In this document: in pieces, positions 16,283 to 24,022 of the stretch | Numbering within the stretch: position 1 is the stretch's first letter | Layout of the letters: the number at the start of each line of letters is the position of its first letter | NCBI GenBank assembly: GCA_904502165.1 | Contig: CAJGDB010000003.1 | Location: 1-44,171 of the forward strand | Length of the DNA stretch: 44,171 nucleotides | DNA from: an uncultured Akkermansia sp. | GTDB taxonomy: Bacteria > Verrucomicrobiota > Verrucomicrobiia > Verrucomicrobiales > Akkermansiaceae | Direction: 5' to 3' | Position numbers and translations under genes: made by a program | The notes under the pieces: generated by a model | Seen by the model: the letters and a program-made list of their open reading frames with translations, nothing else | What the model was told of the DNA's origin: nothing | Databases searched by the model: none

Positions 16283-17377
16283 TCAGACCCGAAGGAACGC
16301 CCTGTGGCGATACAGAAAATACAGAATAAGCCACAACAAAGTGTAGGAGAGGCATTCGTAAAGAAGCGGATTCTCGGCCCATCGGAAGAGTGGGTATACC
16401 AGACTTCCCCATAAGCTGCGCCCCCCTATACCTGGTGTATTGGTTAGCATATAGGCCAGCAGGGCATTACAACCTACCACCTGAAAAGGAAAGGCAAAAT
16501 ATCGCGTGCAGGGAAGCATATCAAACACCAAGTGAAAGGCCGCCAGTAGCAACAGGCACCAGCCACCGCTCCAGAGCACCATAGTGCTGGTAAACAGGTG
16601 CTTGATAAGCGGAGTATCCATCTCCAGCAGCAATGCTAAGCCCAGACACAGAATGCCGCTGAGCGCCAGTAAAACAACCGCACGGCAGCCACTCAGTCTG
16701 AACAACACGCCCCCTCCCAACACACCTATGAGTGTCATGGCTCCAAAGGCAAGAGAGGTCAGAATCCAGGTATAAGGTGTACCATCCTGCCAATGCCCCT
16801 GCAATGTACAATCAATATAATACGCCAGATTATCATTTGGCAGAAAGAGGCCACCGGGGCTACCATTGTACGGAACAAAACGCAGCAATCCCCAATATAC
16901 CCCCAACAGTACAACACAGCTTGTCAGCTGCCCACGCCACTCCCACAGAAGAAGAACCACAGAACTGATGAGATACCCGGCGGCAATGGCTTGCAATGTA
17001 TTGCAGAACAGACTCATCTGCTGCGTATTTCCGCTACAGAGATTTCCCTGTACCACCATACCCAGCACAAAAAGCAGGGCCACGCGGCGCAATACGCGCC
17101 ACATAGTACACAACCACCCTTGCTGCCGGTAGCGCTCAAAGGCAACCGGCATGGAGCAACCCGTAATAAAAAGAAAGAGCGGCATCACCAGATCCCAGCA
17201 GGTAAAGCCACATCCCCACTCAGCATGCCTGAACTGCCCGGCCAGCCAGGCGGGCACCTCATTCCCCCACCCCTCGCGGCAGAGATGCCACAAAACGGCA
17301 GCACCGCCCGAAAGCAGCACCATATCGAACCCGCGTAAAGCATCTATACTCACAATCCTCTTTTTATCCTCGGCCAT
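16283..17377 (-). CDS. HGSNAT-like membrane acetyltransferase
   Basis: 364 residues with about ten membrane segments. The N terminus RIVSIDALRGFDMVLLSGG, then CGFTCWDLVMPLFLFITGCS, is typical of the DUF5009/heparan-alpha-glucosaminide N-acetyltransferase-like family, which moves acetyl groups across a membrane onto sugars. I chose ATG 17377 (MAEDKKR) over 17425, which would add an unrelated 16 residues. It lies 54 bases upstream of the GH2 gene on the same strand, although that gene has its own promoter. A role in modifying amino sugars is plausible, and the acceptor is unknown. Confidence 0.8.
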   Translation of the reverse strand: MAEDKKRIVSIDALRGFDMVLLSGGAAVLWHLCREGWGNEVPAWLAGQFRHAEWGCGFTCWDLVMPLFLFITGCSMPVAFERYRQQGWLCTMWRVLRRVALLFVLGMVVQGNLCSGNTQQMSLFCNTLQAIAAGYLISSVVLLLWEWRGQLTSCVVLLGVYWGLLRFVPYNGSPGGLFLPNDNLAYYIDCTLQGHWQDGTPYTWILTSLAFGAMTLIGVLGGGVLFRLSGCRAVVLLALSGILCLGLALLLEMDTPLIKHLFTSTMVLWSGGWCLLLLAAFHLVFDMLPCTRYFAFPFQVVGCNALLAYMLTNTPGIGGRSLWGSLVYPLFRWAENPLLYECLSYTLLWLILYFLYRHRAFLRV

Positions 17378-17432
17378 GTAGCTCAGGATACACGATTTTT
17401 CCTGCCAGATGAAGAAAAAACTCACTTACGAC

Positions 17433-17461
17433 TTGATTTCGCTCCCCCCGATGGGTAGAAT
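17433..17461 (+). promoter_or_regulatory. Epimerase promoter
   Basis: TTGATT (17433-17438), 17-bp spacer, TAGAAT (17456-17461). The ATG at 17487 is 25 bases on, after an A/C-rich leader with no Shine-Dalgarno sequence. Confidence 0.7.
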
Positions 17462-17486
17462 ACACCCGAACCAACCAAAATCAACC

Positions 17487-18410
17487 ATGAAAGTACTCAT
17501 TACCGGCGGTGCCGGTTTCATCGGGTCTCACATTGCTGAGCATTACCAGGGCATTGCAGAGGAAGTCCGCGTGCTGGACAACCTGCGTACCGGTTACAAG
17601 AAGAATCTTGATGGTCTCAACGTTACCTTTATCGAAGGCTCCATCACCGACCGCGAGCTCGTTGCCAAGGCTGTAGAAGGCGTGGACTACATTTTCCACA
17701 TGGCCGCCATGGTATCTGTTCCTGAATCCATGCAGAAGCCCCGCGAAACGGTGGATTTGAACGTGAACGGCCTGCTCACCGTGCTGGAGGAAGCCAGCAA
17801 GGCCGGCGTGAAGAAGGTGGTGCTTGCCTCCTCTGCCGCCATTTATGGTGACAACCCCATCGTTCCCAAGGTAGAAACCATGTACCCCGAGCCTAAGAGT
17901 CCCTACGGCATCACCAAGCTCGATGGTGAGTACTACATGGAGATGTTCCGCACCACCGGTCAGGTGAACACAGGATGCTGCCGTTTCTTCAATGTGTTCG
18001 GTCCCCGTCAGGACCCCAAGGGAGCCTACGCTGCAGCCGTGCCGATTTTCATGGAGAAGGCCATCAAGGGCGAGGATATCACCGTATATGGCGATGGCGA
18101 GCAGACCCGCGACTTCATCTATGTGAAGGACATCGTGGGCGGTCTCACCTTTGTGGCAGAGCACCCCGAGGTAACAGGTGTCTACAACGTGGGTTATGGT
18201 GGTCAGATTACCATTAATGACCTTGCCAACATCATCATCGACGCTGCAGGTTCCTCCTCAAAGGTTGTCCACCTGCCCGAGCGCCCCGGCGATGTGAAGC
18301 ATTCCCGCTCCTGCGCCGACAAGCTCCGCAACGCCGGCTGGAAACCCAAGTACACGCTGGAAGAAGGTCTCAAGACCACTCTCGACTACTTCAAGAGCGT
18401 TACCAAGTAA
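17487..18410 (+). CDS. galE: UDP-glucose / UDP-GlcNAc 4-epimerase family
   Basis: 307-residue extended short-chain dehydrogenase. The NAD-binding GGAGFIGSH is at residues 7-15, the catalytic Ser lies in ASSAAIYG (~116), and Tyr140-x3-Lys144 in SPYGITK. It should invert C4 of UDP-galactose and/or UDP-GalNAc. The short length and the AAMVSVPESM stretch resemble the UDP-GlcNAc 4-epimerase/WbpP side of the family as much as classical GalE, so the symbol is provisional. ATG 17487 is chosen because the nucleotide-binding motif then starts at the N terminus and the promoter lies just upstream. It is monocistronic and is closed by a strong terminator. Confidence 0.85.
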   Translation: MKVLITGGAGFIGSHIAEHYQGIAEEVRVLDNLRTGYKKNLDGLNVTFIEGSITDRELVAKAVEGVDYIFHMAAMVSVPESMQKPRETVDLNVNGLLTVLEEASKAGVKKVVLASSAAIYGDNPIVPKVETMYPEPKSPYGITKLDGEYYMEMFRTTGQVNTGCCRFFNVFGPRQDPKGAYAAAVPIFMEKAIKGEDITVYGDGEQTRDFIYVKDIVGGLTFVAEHPEVTGVYNVGYGGQITINDLANIIIDAAGSSSKVVHLPERPGDVKHSRSCADKLRNAGWKPKYTLEEGLKTTLDYFKSVTK

Positions 18411-18424
18411 ACCTTCCCTTCTTC

Positions 18425-18460
18425 GCCGGGGTTCCGATTCACAGGGACCCCGGCTTTTTT
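18425..18460 (+). terminator. Epimerase terminator
   Basis: GCCGGGGTTCC (18425-18435) pairs with GGGACCCCGGC (18444-18454), followed by six T. Confidence 0.9.
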
Positions 18461-18470
18461 CTTCCTCCCC

Positions 18471-19151
18471 ATGTGTGATGATTCCCAACCCCGACTGAAA
18501 ACAGCAGAGCTGGAGAAACTGGCCTCCACCCGGCTTACTGCATTGCAGGCGGCGGGGGTATCCCCTCATCCCGTGGTCAATACCACCCGCAGTCTTGCCA
18601 GAAATTTCTGGGGAAAAGCCTGGATGAAGCAACTCGCGTATTGCGAATCCGGCGGCATGTGTCTGGCTCCTGGTCGCGCACTGCTTCGCCACAGCTGCGT
18701 GCTTGATTTGCAAGTGGAGAGCGGCAGCATACGCGCCATCATCAGCGCAGAGGAGCTCTACGACGTTCACCTGAAGCTTGCCCCGCTCGACGACGAGCGG
18801 CTCTCTGCTCTTGCCACGCAATGCAGCAACCATGTCGATTCCCTGCTTTCCTTACTGGAGGGTAAGGTGGATGCTGCGCTCCTGCAGCAACTGTGCGACC
18901 CGGAAAACGGGCTGCTACCCACCCCCGGAGACTGGCAGATGAGCTGCTCCTGCCCGGATTGGTCAGAGCCCTGCCCCCATGCCGCTGCAGCCATCTACGC
19001 CGCAGGCTGCCTCATTGATACCGACCCCCGGCTGCTCTTCCTGCTGCGGGGCATTACCCCGGAAGCCTTGCTGAGCCATCCGGCCAGTACTCCGGAATTG
19101 AACCCGGAGGAGCTTTCCAGCACCTTCGGCATTGATATCGACCTGTTTTAA
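18471..19151 (+). CDS. SWIM zinc-finger protein
   Basis: 226 residues. The N-terminal half contains FWGKAWMKQLAY and GRALLRHSCVLDL, which match the family of short bacterial SWIM proteins. The zinc site is C159-x-C161-x6-C168-x-H170 (SCSCPDWSEPCPHAAA). SWIM domains bind DNA or protein. In other bacteria such proteins are often encoded next to a Snf2-type helicase, but none is in this window. The start follows the preceding terminator by 10 bases and I see no separate promoter, so expression may rely on read-through. The amino-acid start is the first ATG in frame. Confidence 0.82.
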   Translation: MCDDSQPRLKTAELEKLASTRLTALQAAGVSPHPVVNTTRSLARNFWGKAWMKQLAYCESGGMCLAPGRALLRHSCVLDLQVESGSIRAIISAEELYDVHLKLAPLDDERLSALATQCSNHVDSLLSLLEGKVDAALLQQLCDPENGLLPTPGDWQMSCSCPDWSEPCPHAAAAIYAAGCLIDTDPRLLFLLRGITPEALLSHPASTPELNPEELSSTFGIDIDLF

Positions 19152-19167
19152 CCCTGACTGAAACAAA

Positions 19168-19203
19168 GAAAAGGGAGTCTGACAAACGCCAGACTCCCTT
19201 TTC
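19168..19203. terminator. Bidirectional terminator
   Basis: Perfect 14-bp stem GAAAAGGGAGTCTG / CAGACTCCCTTTTC between the convergent SWIM and dehydrogenase genes. Confidence 0.88.
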
Positions 19204-19224
19204 TCATTGATCTCTGCATGCGCT

Positions 19225-20451
19225 TCACTTCACCACTGTCAGGCTCTCGGCCTGTTCGCGGGTGAGCTCAATGCAATTCCAGGGCAAACCATACTTATTG
19301 AGCGCCTCCATGAAGGGATCGGGGTCATTCTGTTCCATATTGAACACACCCTCACCGCTCCAGGTGCCGGTAAGAATCATGCGTCCACCAATAGCGGCAG
19401 GAACACCCGTGGTGTAGGAAATCGCCTGGGAACCAACCTCCTTGAAGCACTCCTCGTGGTCACAGATATTGTAGATGTACACAGCCTTGTACTGACCATC
19501 CTTCTTACCCTGGATGACGCAACCAATGCAGGTGCGGCCATGTGTGGTCTTACCCAGGTCCCCCGGATCCGGCAGTACAGCCTTGAGGAACTGCAGCGGC
19601 ACAATCTCCACCCCGTTGTACATGACCGGGTCAATGCGGGTCATGCCGACATTCTTGAGGACTGTAAGGTGGTTGATGTAGTTCGGTGAAAAGCTCATCC
19701 AGAACTGAGCACGCTTGATGGTGGGAATATGCTTCACCAGGGATTCCATCTCCTCATGGTACATGCGGTAGATTTCATACGTACCCACGCCCTCCGGGCA
19801 GGCAAAGGACTGGTGCATGCTCATGGCACCGGTCTCCTGGAATGCGCCATTCTCCCAATGACGACAGGGGGCGCTGACCTCACGGATGTTGATTTCAGGG
19901 TTGAAATTGGTGGCAAAGGCCTGGCCATGGTCACCACCATTCACATCGATGATATCCAGATACTCAATCTCATCAAAATGATGCTTGAGCGCCCAGGCGG
20001 TGTATACATTGGTCACACCCGGGTCAAAACCGGAACCCAGCAAGGCATACAGCCCGGCCTTCTTGAAACGCTCCTGGTAGGCCCACTGCCAGCTGTATTC
20101 AAACTTCGCAACATCGCGGGGCTCGTAGTTGGCGGTATCCATGTAGTCAACCCCGGCCTCAAGGCAGGCATCCATGAGAGGCAGATCCTGGTAGGGCAGC
20201 GCTACGTTCAGCACGAGGTCTGCCTTGATTTCCTTGATGAGAGCCACCGTGGCAGCCACATCATCAGCATCGACGGCGTGCGTCGTAATCGTCACCCCCT
20301 CGCGTGCAAGTACGTCTGCCGCAATGGCATCACACTTGCTCCTGGTACGCGAGGCCAGATGGATGCTCTCATACACATCTGACATCTGGGCGCACTTGTG
20401 GGCCACGACGTGCCCCACACCACCGGCTCCGATAATGAGTACTGTCTTCAT
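19225..20451 (-). CDS. Carboxynorspermidine dehydrogenase / saccharopine dehydrogenase family
   Basis: 408 residues beginning with a Rossmann motif (MKTVLIIGAGGVGHVVAHKC). The middle GSGFDPGVTNVYTAWALKH, followed by EYLDIIDVNGGDHG, is characteristic of the LYS1-like reductase that makes carboxy(nor)spermidine from a diamine and aspartate semialdehyde. This is the polyamine route used by many gut bacteria. Lysine-pathway saccharopine dehydrogenase is the alternative. The partner decarboxylase (nspC) is not in the window. ATG 20451 is preferred to one at 20637 because the latter would run through the terminator of the upstream gene. A TTGACT at 20484-20489 may be its -35 box. Confidence 0.85.
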   Translation of the reverse strand: MKTVLIIGAGGVGHVVAHKCAQMSDVYESIHLASRTRSKCDAIAADVLAREGVTITTHAVDADDVAATVALIKEIKADLVLNVALPYQDLPLMDACLEAGVDYMDTANYEPRDVAKFEYSWQWAYQERFKKAGLYALLGSGFDPGVTNVYTAWALKHHFDEIEYLDIIDVNGGDHGQAFATNFNPEINIREVSAPCRHWENGAFQETGAMSMHQSFACPEGVGTYEIYRMYHEEMESLVKHIPTIKRAQFWMSFSPNYINHLTVLKNVGMTRIDPVMYNGVEIVPLQFLKAVLPDPGDLGKTTHGRTCIGCVIQGKKDGQYKAVYIYNICDHEECFKEVGSQAISYTTGVPAAIGGRMILTGTWSGEGVFNMEQNDPDPFMEALNKYGLPWNCIELTREQAESLTVVK

Positions 20452-20533
20452 TGCAGACGCAGGATGCACTACATGCGCCAGCAAGTCAAGTTTTTTACGC
20501 TGCATGCCAGGAATAATCAATGAATAACCAGAC

Positions 20534-20569
20534 AATAAAAAGCATCCGCCTTTCTTACAAGACGGATGC
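20534..20569 (-). terminator. Terminator of the basic-tail lipoprotein gene
   Basis: Stem GCATCCG (20542-20548) / CGGATGC (20563-20569). On the minus strand it is followed by TTTTTATT. Confidence 0.8.
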
Positions 20570-20596
20570 GGAAAAAAGACAGAATCTGCCGGCAGA

Positions 20597-21037
20597 TTAT
20601 CCTCTGCGGCGGCGGGCCGACGAGCGACTACGGGCAACAGCGCGCTTCCGCGTGGCCTTCACCCCCTTACGGGCAACAGGTGCCTTACCCCGGGAAACCT
20701 TGGAACGAGCCATAGCCCGGCTCTTGGCACGGCCGGCTGTACGCCGACGCATGGCTTTACGGCTGGAGGCCATAGCCGAGCGAGGCACATAGGAAGGAAC
20801 CGGTGTACGGGATGTACGAATAGCAGCAGCAAGAGCTTTCCGCTGGTCGGCAGCACTGTAATTACGCCCCTGCTGGGATACAAAATACTCACGATATGCG
20901 GGATCAACCTGGTTGATATTGGTGACCGCATCCGGGAAATTGGCGTATCTCACGCCCGGATCACTCTGGCAGGAAGTCAGAAAACACACCACCAGCGCAA
21001 TCATGCAAAGCATAAGCTGACGAATACCGGACATCAT
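20597..21037 (-). CDS. Lipoprotein with an arginine/lysine-rich tail
   Basis: 146 residues. The signal ends in a good lipobox (CFLTSC, Cys23). The short middle part contains VDPAYREYFVSQQGRNYSAADQ. From about residue 80 to the end it is composed almost wholly of R, K, A, S, T, G, V and P (for example RKAMRRRTAGRAKSRAMARS and ending SSARRRRG), like a histone H1 or nucleoid-protein tail. Such a tail on an exported lipoprotein could bind LPS, peptidoglycan or extracellular DNA, which is inference. Two adjacent ATGs (21037, 21034) are possible starts. A TACAAT about 20 bases upstream may be its -10. I know no named family. Confidence 0.75.
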   Translation of the reverse strand: MMSGIRQLMLCMIALVVCFLTSCQSDPGVRYANFPDAVTNINQVDPAYREYFVSQQGRNYSAADQRKALAAAIRTSRTPVPSYVPRSAMASSRKAMRRRTAGRAKSRAMARSKVSRGKAPVARKGVKATRKRAVARSRSSARRRRG

Positions 21038-21206
21038 AAATGTAACAGAAGGAAAAATTGTAGCTCCGGCGTGATGAACCAGCGACCGCGCTGACTTCCA
21101 GGTCAACACCAGACTGTACCCACCCCGCCGAAGCTATACTACCACATTTCCAGCCATACTGCCAATACTAAACTTTTCCGAACAATCATTTTTTTACGGG
21201 TATGAC

Positions 21207-21234
21207 TTGAATTCACTCCTTTTTTGAATAAAAT
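21207..21234 (+). promoter_or_regulatory. Nudix gene promoter
   Basis: TTGAAT (21207-21212), 16-bp spacer, TAAAAT (21229-21234), then 8 bases to the ATG at 21243. Confidence 0.6.
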
Positions 21235-21242
21235 ACCCCCGT

Positions 21243-21809
21243 ATGAGCGAGTTTCCGACCGATTACCGAGCAGAAATATGCAAAGCACTGCAATTTTTTG
21301 CCTGTCAGCACCCGGAGCAACGCTCAACTGCCGACAAAATGCTCGACTTCATCCGCCAGACGCCGGATTGCTTTGAACGCAGCCACACAAGCGGTCACAT
21401 TACCGGCTCTGCCTGGTTAGTGAATCCCCGGCGAGACCAGGTTCTGCTCACGCTCCACCACAAACTGAAGCGATGGATGCAGACAGGCGGACATGCCGAT
21501 GGAGACAGCAATCCCCTGCGTGTGGCACTCAGAGAAGCTACGGAAGAGAGCGGCATTTGCGGCATCATACCCGCAAGCCCCGATATTTTTGACATCGACA
21601 TCCATCTCATCCCTGCCAGACCGGACAAAGGAGAACCGGCTCACTTCCACTACGACATCCGTTACCTTCTGCAAGCTCCGCATGAGCAATTCGTCATTTC
21701 CCCTGAATCCGACGCTCTAGCCTGGTGGAGCAAAGAGGATTTCGCCACCCGCGCAGCAGAACTGGATACCTCTGTACTGCGCATGGCCCGGCGATATTTC
21801 GCCCAATGA
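21243..21809 (+). CDS. Nudix hydrolase
   Basis: 188 residues. The Nudix box runs from residue 83 to about 105 (GHADGDSNPLRVALREATEE). The catalytic REATEESG is intact, but the first acidic residue of the classical Gx5E spacing is Ser89; Asp88 beside it may compensate. The region around the box (TGGHADGDSNPL) resembles a sub-family I have seen annotated only as Nudix proteins. The substrate, a nucleoside-diphosphate-linked compound, is unknown. The N-terminal 50 residues (ALQFFACQHPEQRSTADKML) form a helical extension. The gene has its own promoter and stands alone. Confidence 0.85.
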   Translation: MSEFPTDYRAEICKALQFFACQHPEQRSTADKMLDFIRQTPDCFERSHTSGHITGSAWLVNPRRDQVLLTLHHKLKRWMQTGGHADGDSNPLRVALREATEESGICGIIPASPDIFDIDIHLIPARPDKGEPAHFHYDIRYLLQAPHEQFVISPESDALAWWSKEDFATRAAELDTSVLRMARRYFAQ

Positions 21810-21884
21810 GAGCCCTTTCTGCAATTAGGGCTGGACAAAACGTTCCCCCTGTGTCAGAGTAAGTATTACTAACTAACGCGTCTT

Positions 21885-22508
21885 ATGAACACCTGTTCCA
21901 AATCTGTCTACATGGGCTTTCTCCGCCAGGTCATCTACCTGATTGTCATGACCATCATCGTTGTTTCTTTCTGGAAAATAGGCGATGCCTACAAGAATTC
22001 CGCTGTGATGGAAAACGGAATTTTTGAAAACATGCAGATGATTGTTCTGGCGCTCACCGCCCTTGTTTTCGGTGTAAATGCTGTGGTCAATCAGAACTAT
22101 CGTCCGCTTCTACTCCTCATGAGCATGATGATGCTGGCCGCCAGCATCCGCGAGCAGGATGCTTTCTTCGATGAGCTGGTTCCGGCAATCGGCTGGAAAT
22201 GGGCCTGGATTTTCCCGCTTATCGGCATCGCCAACTGCATCCGCAAGCGCAGTCTGCTGAAGGAACAGATTACCCACTTCCTCAGTTCCCACTGCTTCCA
22301 CATGTTGATGACTGCCGCCATCATCATGATTCCCATTGCCCAGTGTCTGGGGCATCGCAGTTTCCTGGTCGACCTGATGAACAACGACATGTACGATGCC
22401 GTCCTCATCCGCCGCATTCTGGAGGAAACCGTGGAATTGATAGCCTACTTCATGATTTTGCTCGCCGCTGTGGAAAGCTTCTTCAGTTTCCGGCAGACGA
22501 GGAATTAA
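21885..22508 (+). CDS. Multi-pass membrane protein of unknown function
   Basis: 207 residues with six or seven hydrophobic segments. Polar residues that recur in or next to segments are the E of MENGIFENMQ, SIREQDAFFDEL, and RILEETVELIAYFMILLAAVE near the C terminus. Conserved-looking acidic residues within membrane helices suggest a transporter-like or metal-binding role, but I do not recognise the family. There is no Shine-Dalgarno sequence. A strong terminator follows. Confidence 0.75.
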   Translation: MNTCSKSVYMGFLRQVIYLIVMTIIVVSFWKIGDAYKNSAVMENGIFENMQMIVLALTALVFGVNAVVNQNYRPLLLLMSMMMLAASIREQDAFFDELVPAIGWKWAWIFPLIGIANCIRKRSLLKEQITHFLSSHCFHMLMTAAIIMIPIAQCLGHRSFLVDLMNNDMYDAVLIRRILEETVELIAYFMILLAAVESFFSFRQTRN

Positions 22509-22529
22509 GTCTTTTTCCCATCATAAACT

Positions 22530-22570
22530 CAGAAAGAGGGCGTTTCCGGAATGGAACCGCCCTCTTTCTG
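22530..22570. terminator. Bidirectional terminator
   Basis: Perfect 13-bp stem CAGAAAGAGGGCG / CGCCCTCTTTCTG between convergent genes. The T run after it is poor. Confidence 0.75.
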
Positions 22571-22588
22571 ATTGTAGAAGAATTGTTA

Positions 22589-23506
22589 TCAATCCATCTC
22601 CCACGCGATGGTCCGGGAATAAGTCTCGCCAGGGCGCAGCACAATAGACGGGAAATGCGGATGATGCGGAGAATCCGGATAATTCTGGGCTTCCAGCGCC
22701 ACACCGCCGCGCTTGAGCGGCAGATAATCCCCGGTATAAACCTGCAGACCAGGAGCATCCGTCAGTACCCGCAGCGTACGCAGGCCGTTAGTCAGCACAG
22801 CAGCCAGCTTCACCCCGGCAACGGCAGGCAGTACATAGTTATCATCATATCCGCCCGCAATGGCATCGGGAGCATTGCGTTCACCCAGCGCAACAGGGCG
22901 GCGTAAATCGTAGAGAGTCCCTTCCACCGGGGCAATGACGCCCGTCGGGATATTAGCCACCATAGGAGTATAGGCAGAGGCATTCACCTGCAGGCAATGA
23001 GCGTCCACAGTACCGGCACCGCTCAGATTCCAGTACGCGTGATTGGTCAGATTCAGCAGAGTCGGAGCGTCGGTACAGGCCTGCATCTCAAGAATCAGGC
23101 GGCGCCCCTCCACGGAATAGACCGCACGAACCTTTACCTCACCGGGGTAGTTTTCCTGACCATCGGGAGAGACAAGGGACAGCGCCAGGCGGGTCTCAGA
23201 AACTTCTTCCACCATCCAGGGCATATCAGAAAAGCCCGTGAGACCGCCATGCAGATGGTTCGGTCCATTGTTGACTGCCAGGGTGTACTCCTTGCCGTCC
23301 AGCTCAAAAGAGCCGCCCGCAATGCGGTTGGCTACGCGTCCGCAGATACTGCCGCAGTAACAAGTATCCGCAGCAACATCTTCCAGAGTCTTCGGGCCGT
23401 ACAGGCAATCTGTCCCCTGGTATTCAAACGAGAGAACACGCGCACCAGCATTTGTGATACGCACCTTGATTTCCGGTGTCGCCAGTGTATAGATATCGGT
23501 ATTCAT
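22589..23506 (-). CDS. galM: Aldose 1-epimerase (mutarotase)
   Basis: 305 residues. It converts beta- to alpha-anomers of galactose or glucose, the first step of the Leloir pathway. Family motifs are NHLHGG (His84, His86), the catalytic histidine in NLTNHAYWNLSG near 155, LQVYTGDYLPL, and the catalytic base glutamate at 272 (ALEAQNYPDSPHHP). It has no signal peptide, so it acts in the cytoplasm. It fits with galactose released by the GH2 enzyme and the GalE-type epimerase elsewhere in the window. No galK or galT is present here. Confidence 0.93.
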   Translation of the reverse strand: MNTDIYTLATPEIKVRITNAGARVLSFEYQGTDCLYGPKTLEDVAADTCYCGSICGRVANRIAGGSFELDGKEYTLAVNNGPNHLHGGLTGFSDMPWMVEEVSETRLALSLVSPDGQENYPGEVKVRAVYSVEGRRLILEMQACTDAPTLLNLTNHAYWNLSGAGTVDAHCLQVNASAYTPMVANIPTGVIAPVEGTLYDLRRPVALGERNAPDAIAGGYDDNYVLPAVAGVKLAAVLTNGLRTLRVLTDAPGLQVYTGDYLPLKRGGVALEAQNYPDSPHHPHFPSIVLRPGETYSRTIAWEMD

Positions 23507-23516
23507 AAAAATGTAA

Positions 23517-23948
23517 TCAGCGGCGTTCCTCCCACGCCGTCACGATGTTGTTCTGGAACATGACCCAGGCATTCTCCTGCGGCACGTAGGCCGTAGATGT
23601 GCCCAGCCCCGCCCCATGCCAGAACGAATCACACCCTAACCCCACAGAAACAGTATCAACCATGACAGGCTGGTAGGTGGCATACACCCATTTCTCATAA
23701 CTCACACCATTCTGCTGGCCTGTGACGGGCGGCGTATTCGGCTTGCCCCAGGCAAGAAAAACAGCATCCTTGCTCATACCTTCACAGATACGCCCCTGCT
23801 GCACCAGAACCTTATGCTCCGTACTGAGCATGTTATACATGACGGGGTTCTGGCTGATACGGGTGGAGGGAGTCACCGTCTGGCACGCCCCAAGAAGAAA
23901 CGTAGCCACCCCCGGAATCAATAACTGAAGGGTGCGGAGTAATCTCAT
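23517..23948 (-). CDS. Small lipoprotein with a BamE-like motif
   Basis: 143 residues. The lipoprotein signal ends FLLGAC. The mature part contains the segment CEGMSKDAVFLAWGKPNTPP, then YEKWVYA, reminiscent of the SmpA/OmlA (BamE) fold, in which a 'GM..DEV...LG.P' motif is typical. I regard it as BamE-like rather than as BamE. The ATG at 23948 follows its -10 box by 9 bases. It ends 10 bases before galM and may be co-transcribed with it. Confidence 0.75.
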   Translation of the reverse strand: MRLLRTLQLLIPGVATFLLGACQTVTPSTRISQNPVMYNMLSTEHKVLVQQGRICEGMSKDAVFLAWGKPNTPPVTGQQNGVSYEKWVYATYQPVMVDTVSVGLGCDSFWHGAGLGTSTAYVPQENAWVMFQNNIVTAWEERR

Positions 23949-23957
23949 ATCGGCATG

Positions 23958-23986
23958 ACAATACCACCGAATTTCATGCTTGCCAA
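23958..23986 (-). promoter_or_regulatory. Promoter of the BamE-like lipoprotein
   Basis: Minus-strand TTGGCA (23981-23986), 17-bp spacer, TATTGT (23958-23963). The -35 box shares five bases with the divergent promoter on the plus strand. Confidence 0.65.
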
Positions 23987-24008
23987 GCAAAAAAAACGAT
24001 GGTAGAGT
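23980..24008 (+). promoter_or_regulatory. Divergent promoter of the secreted protein gene
   Basis: TTGCCA (23980-23985), 17-bp spacer, TAGAGT (24003-24008), then 14 bases to the ATG at 24023. Confidence 0.65.
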
Positions 24009-24022
24009 ATCGGGCAACTGAT

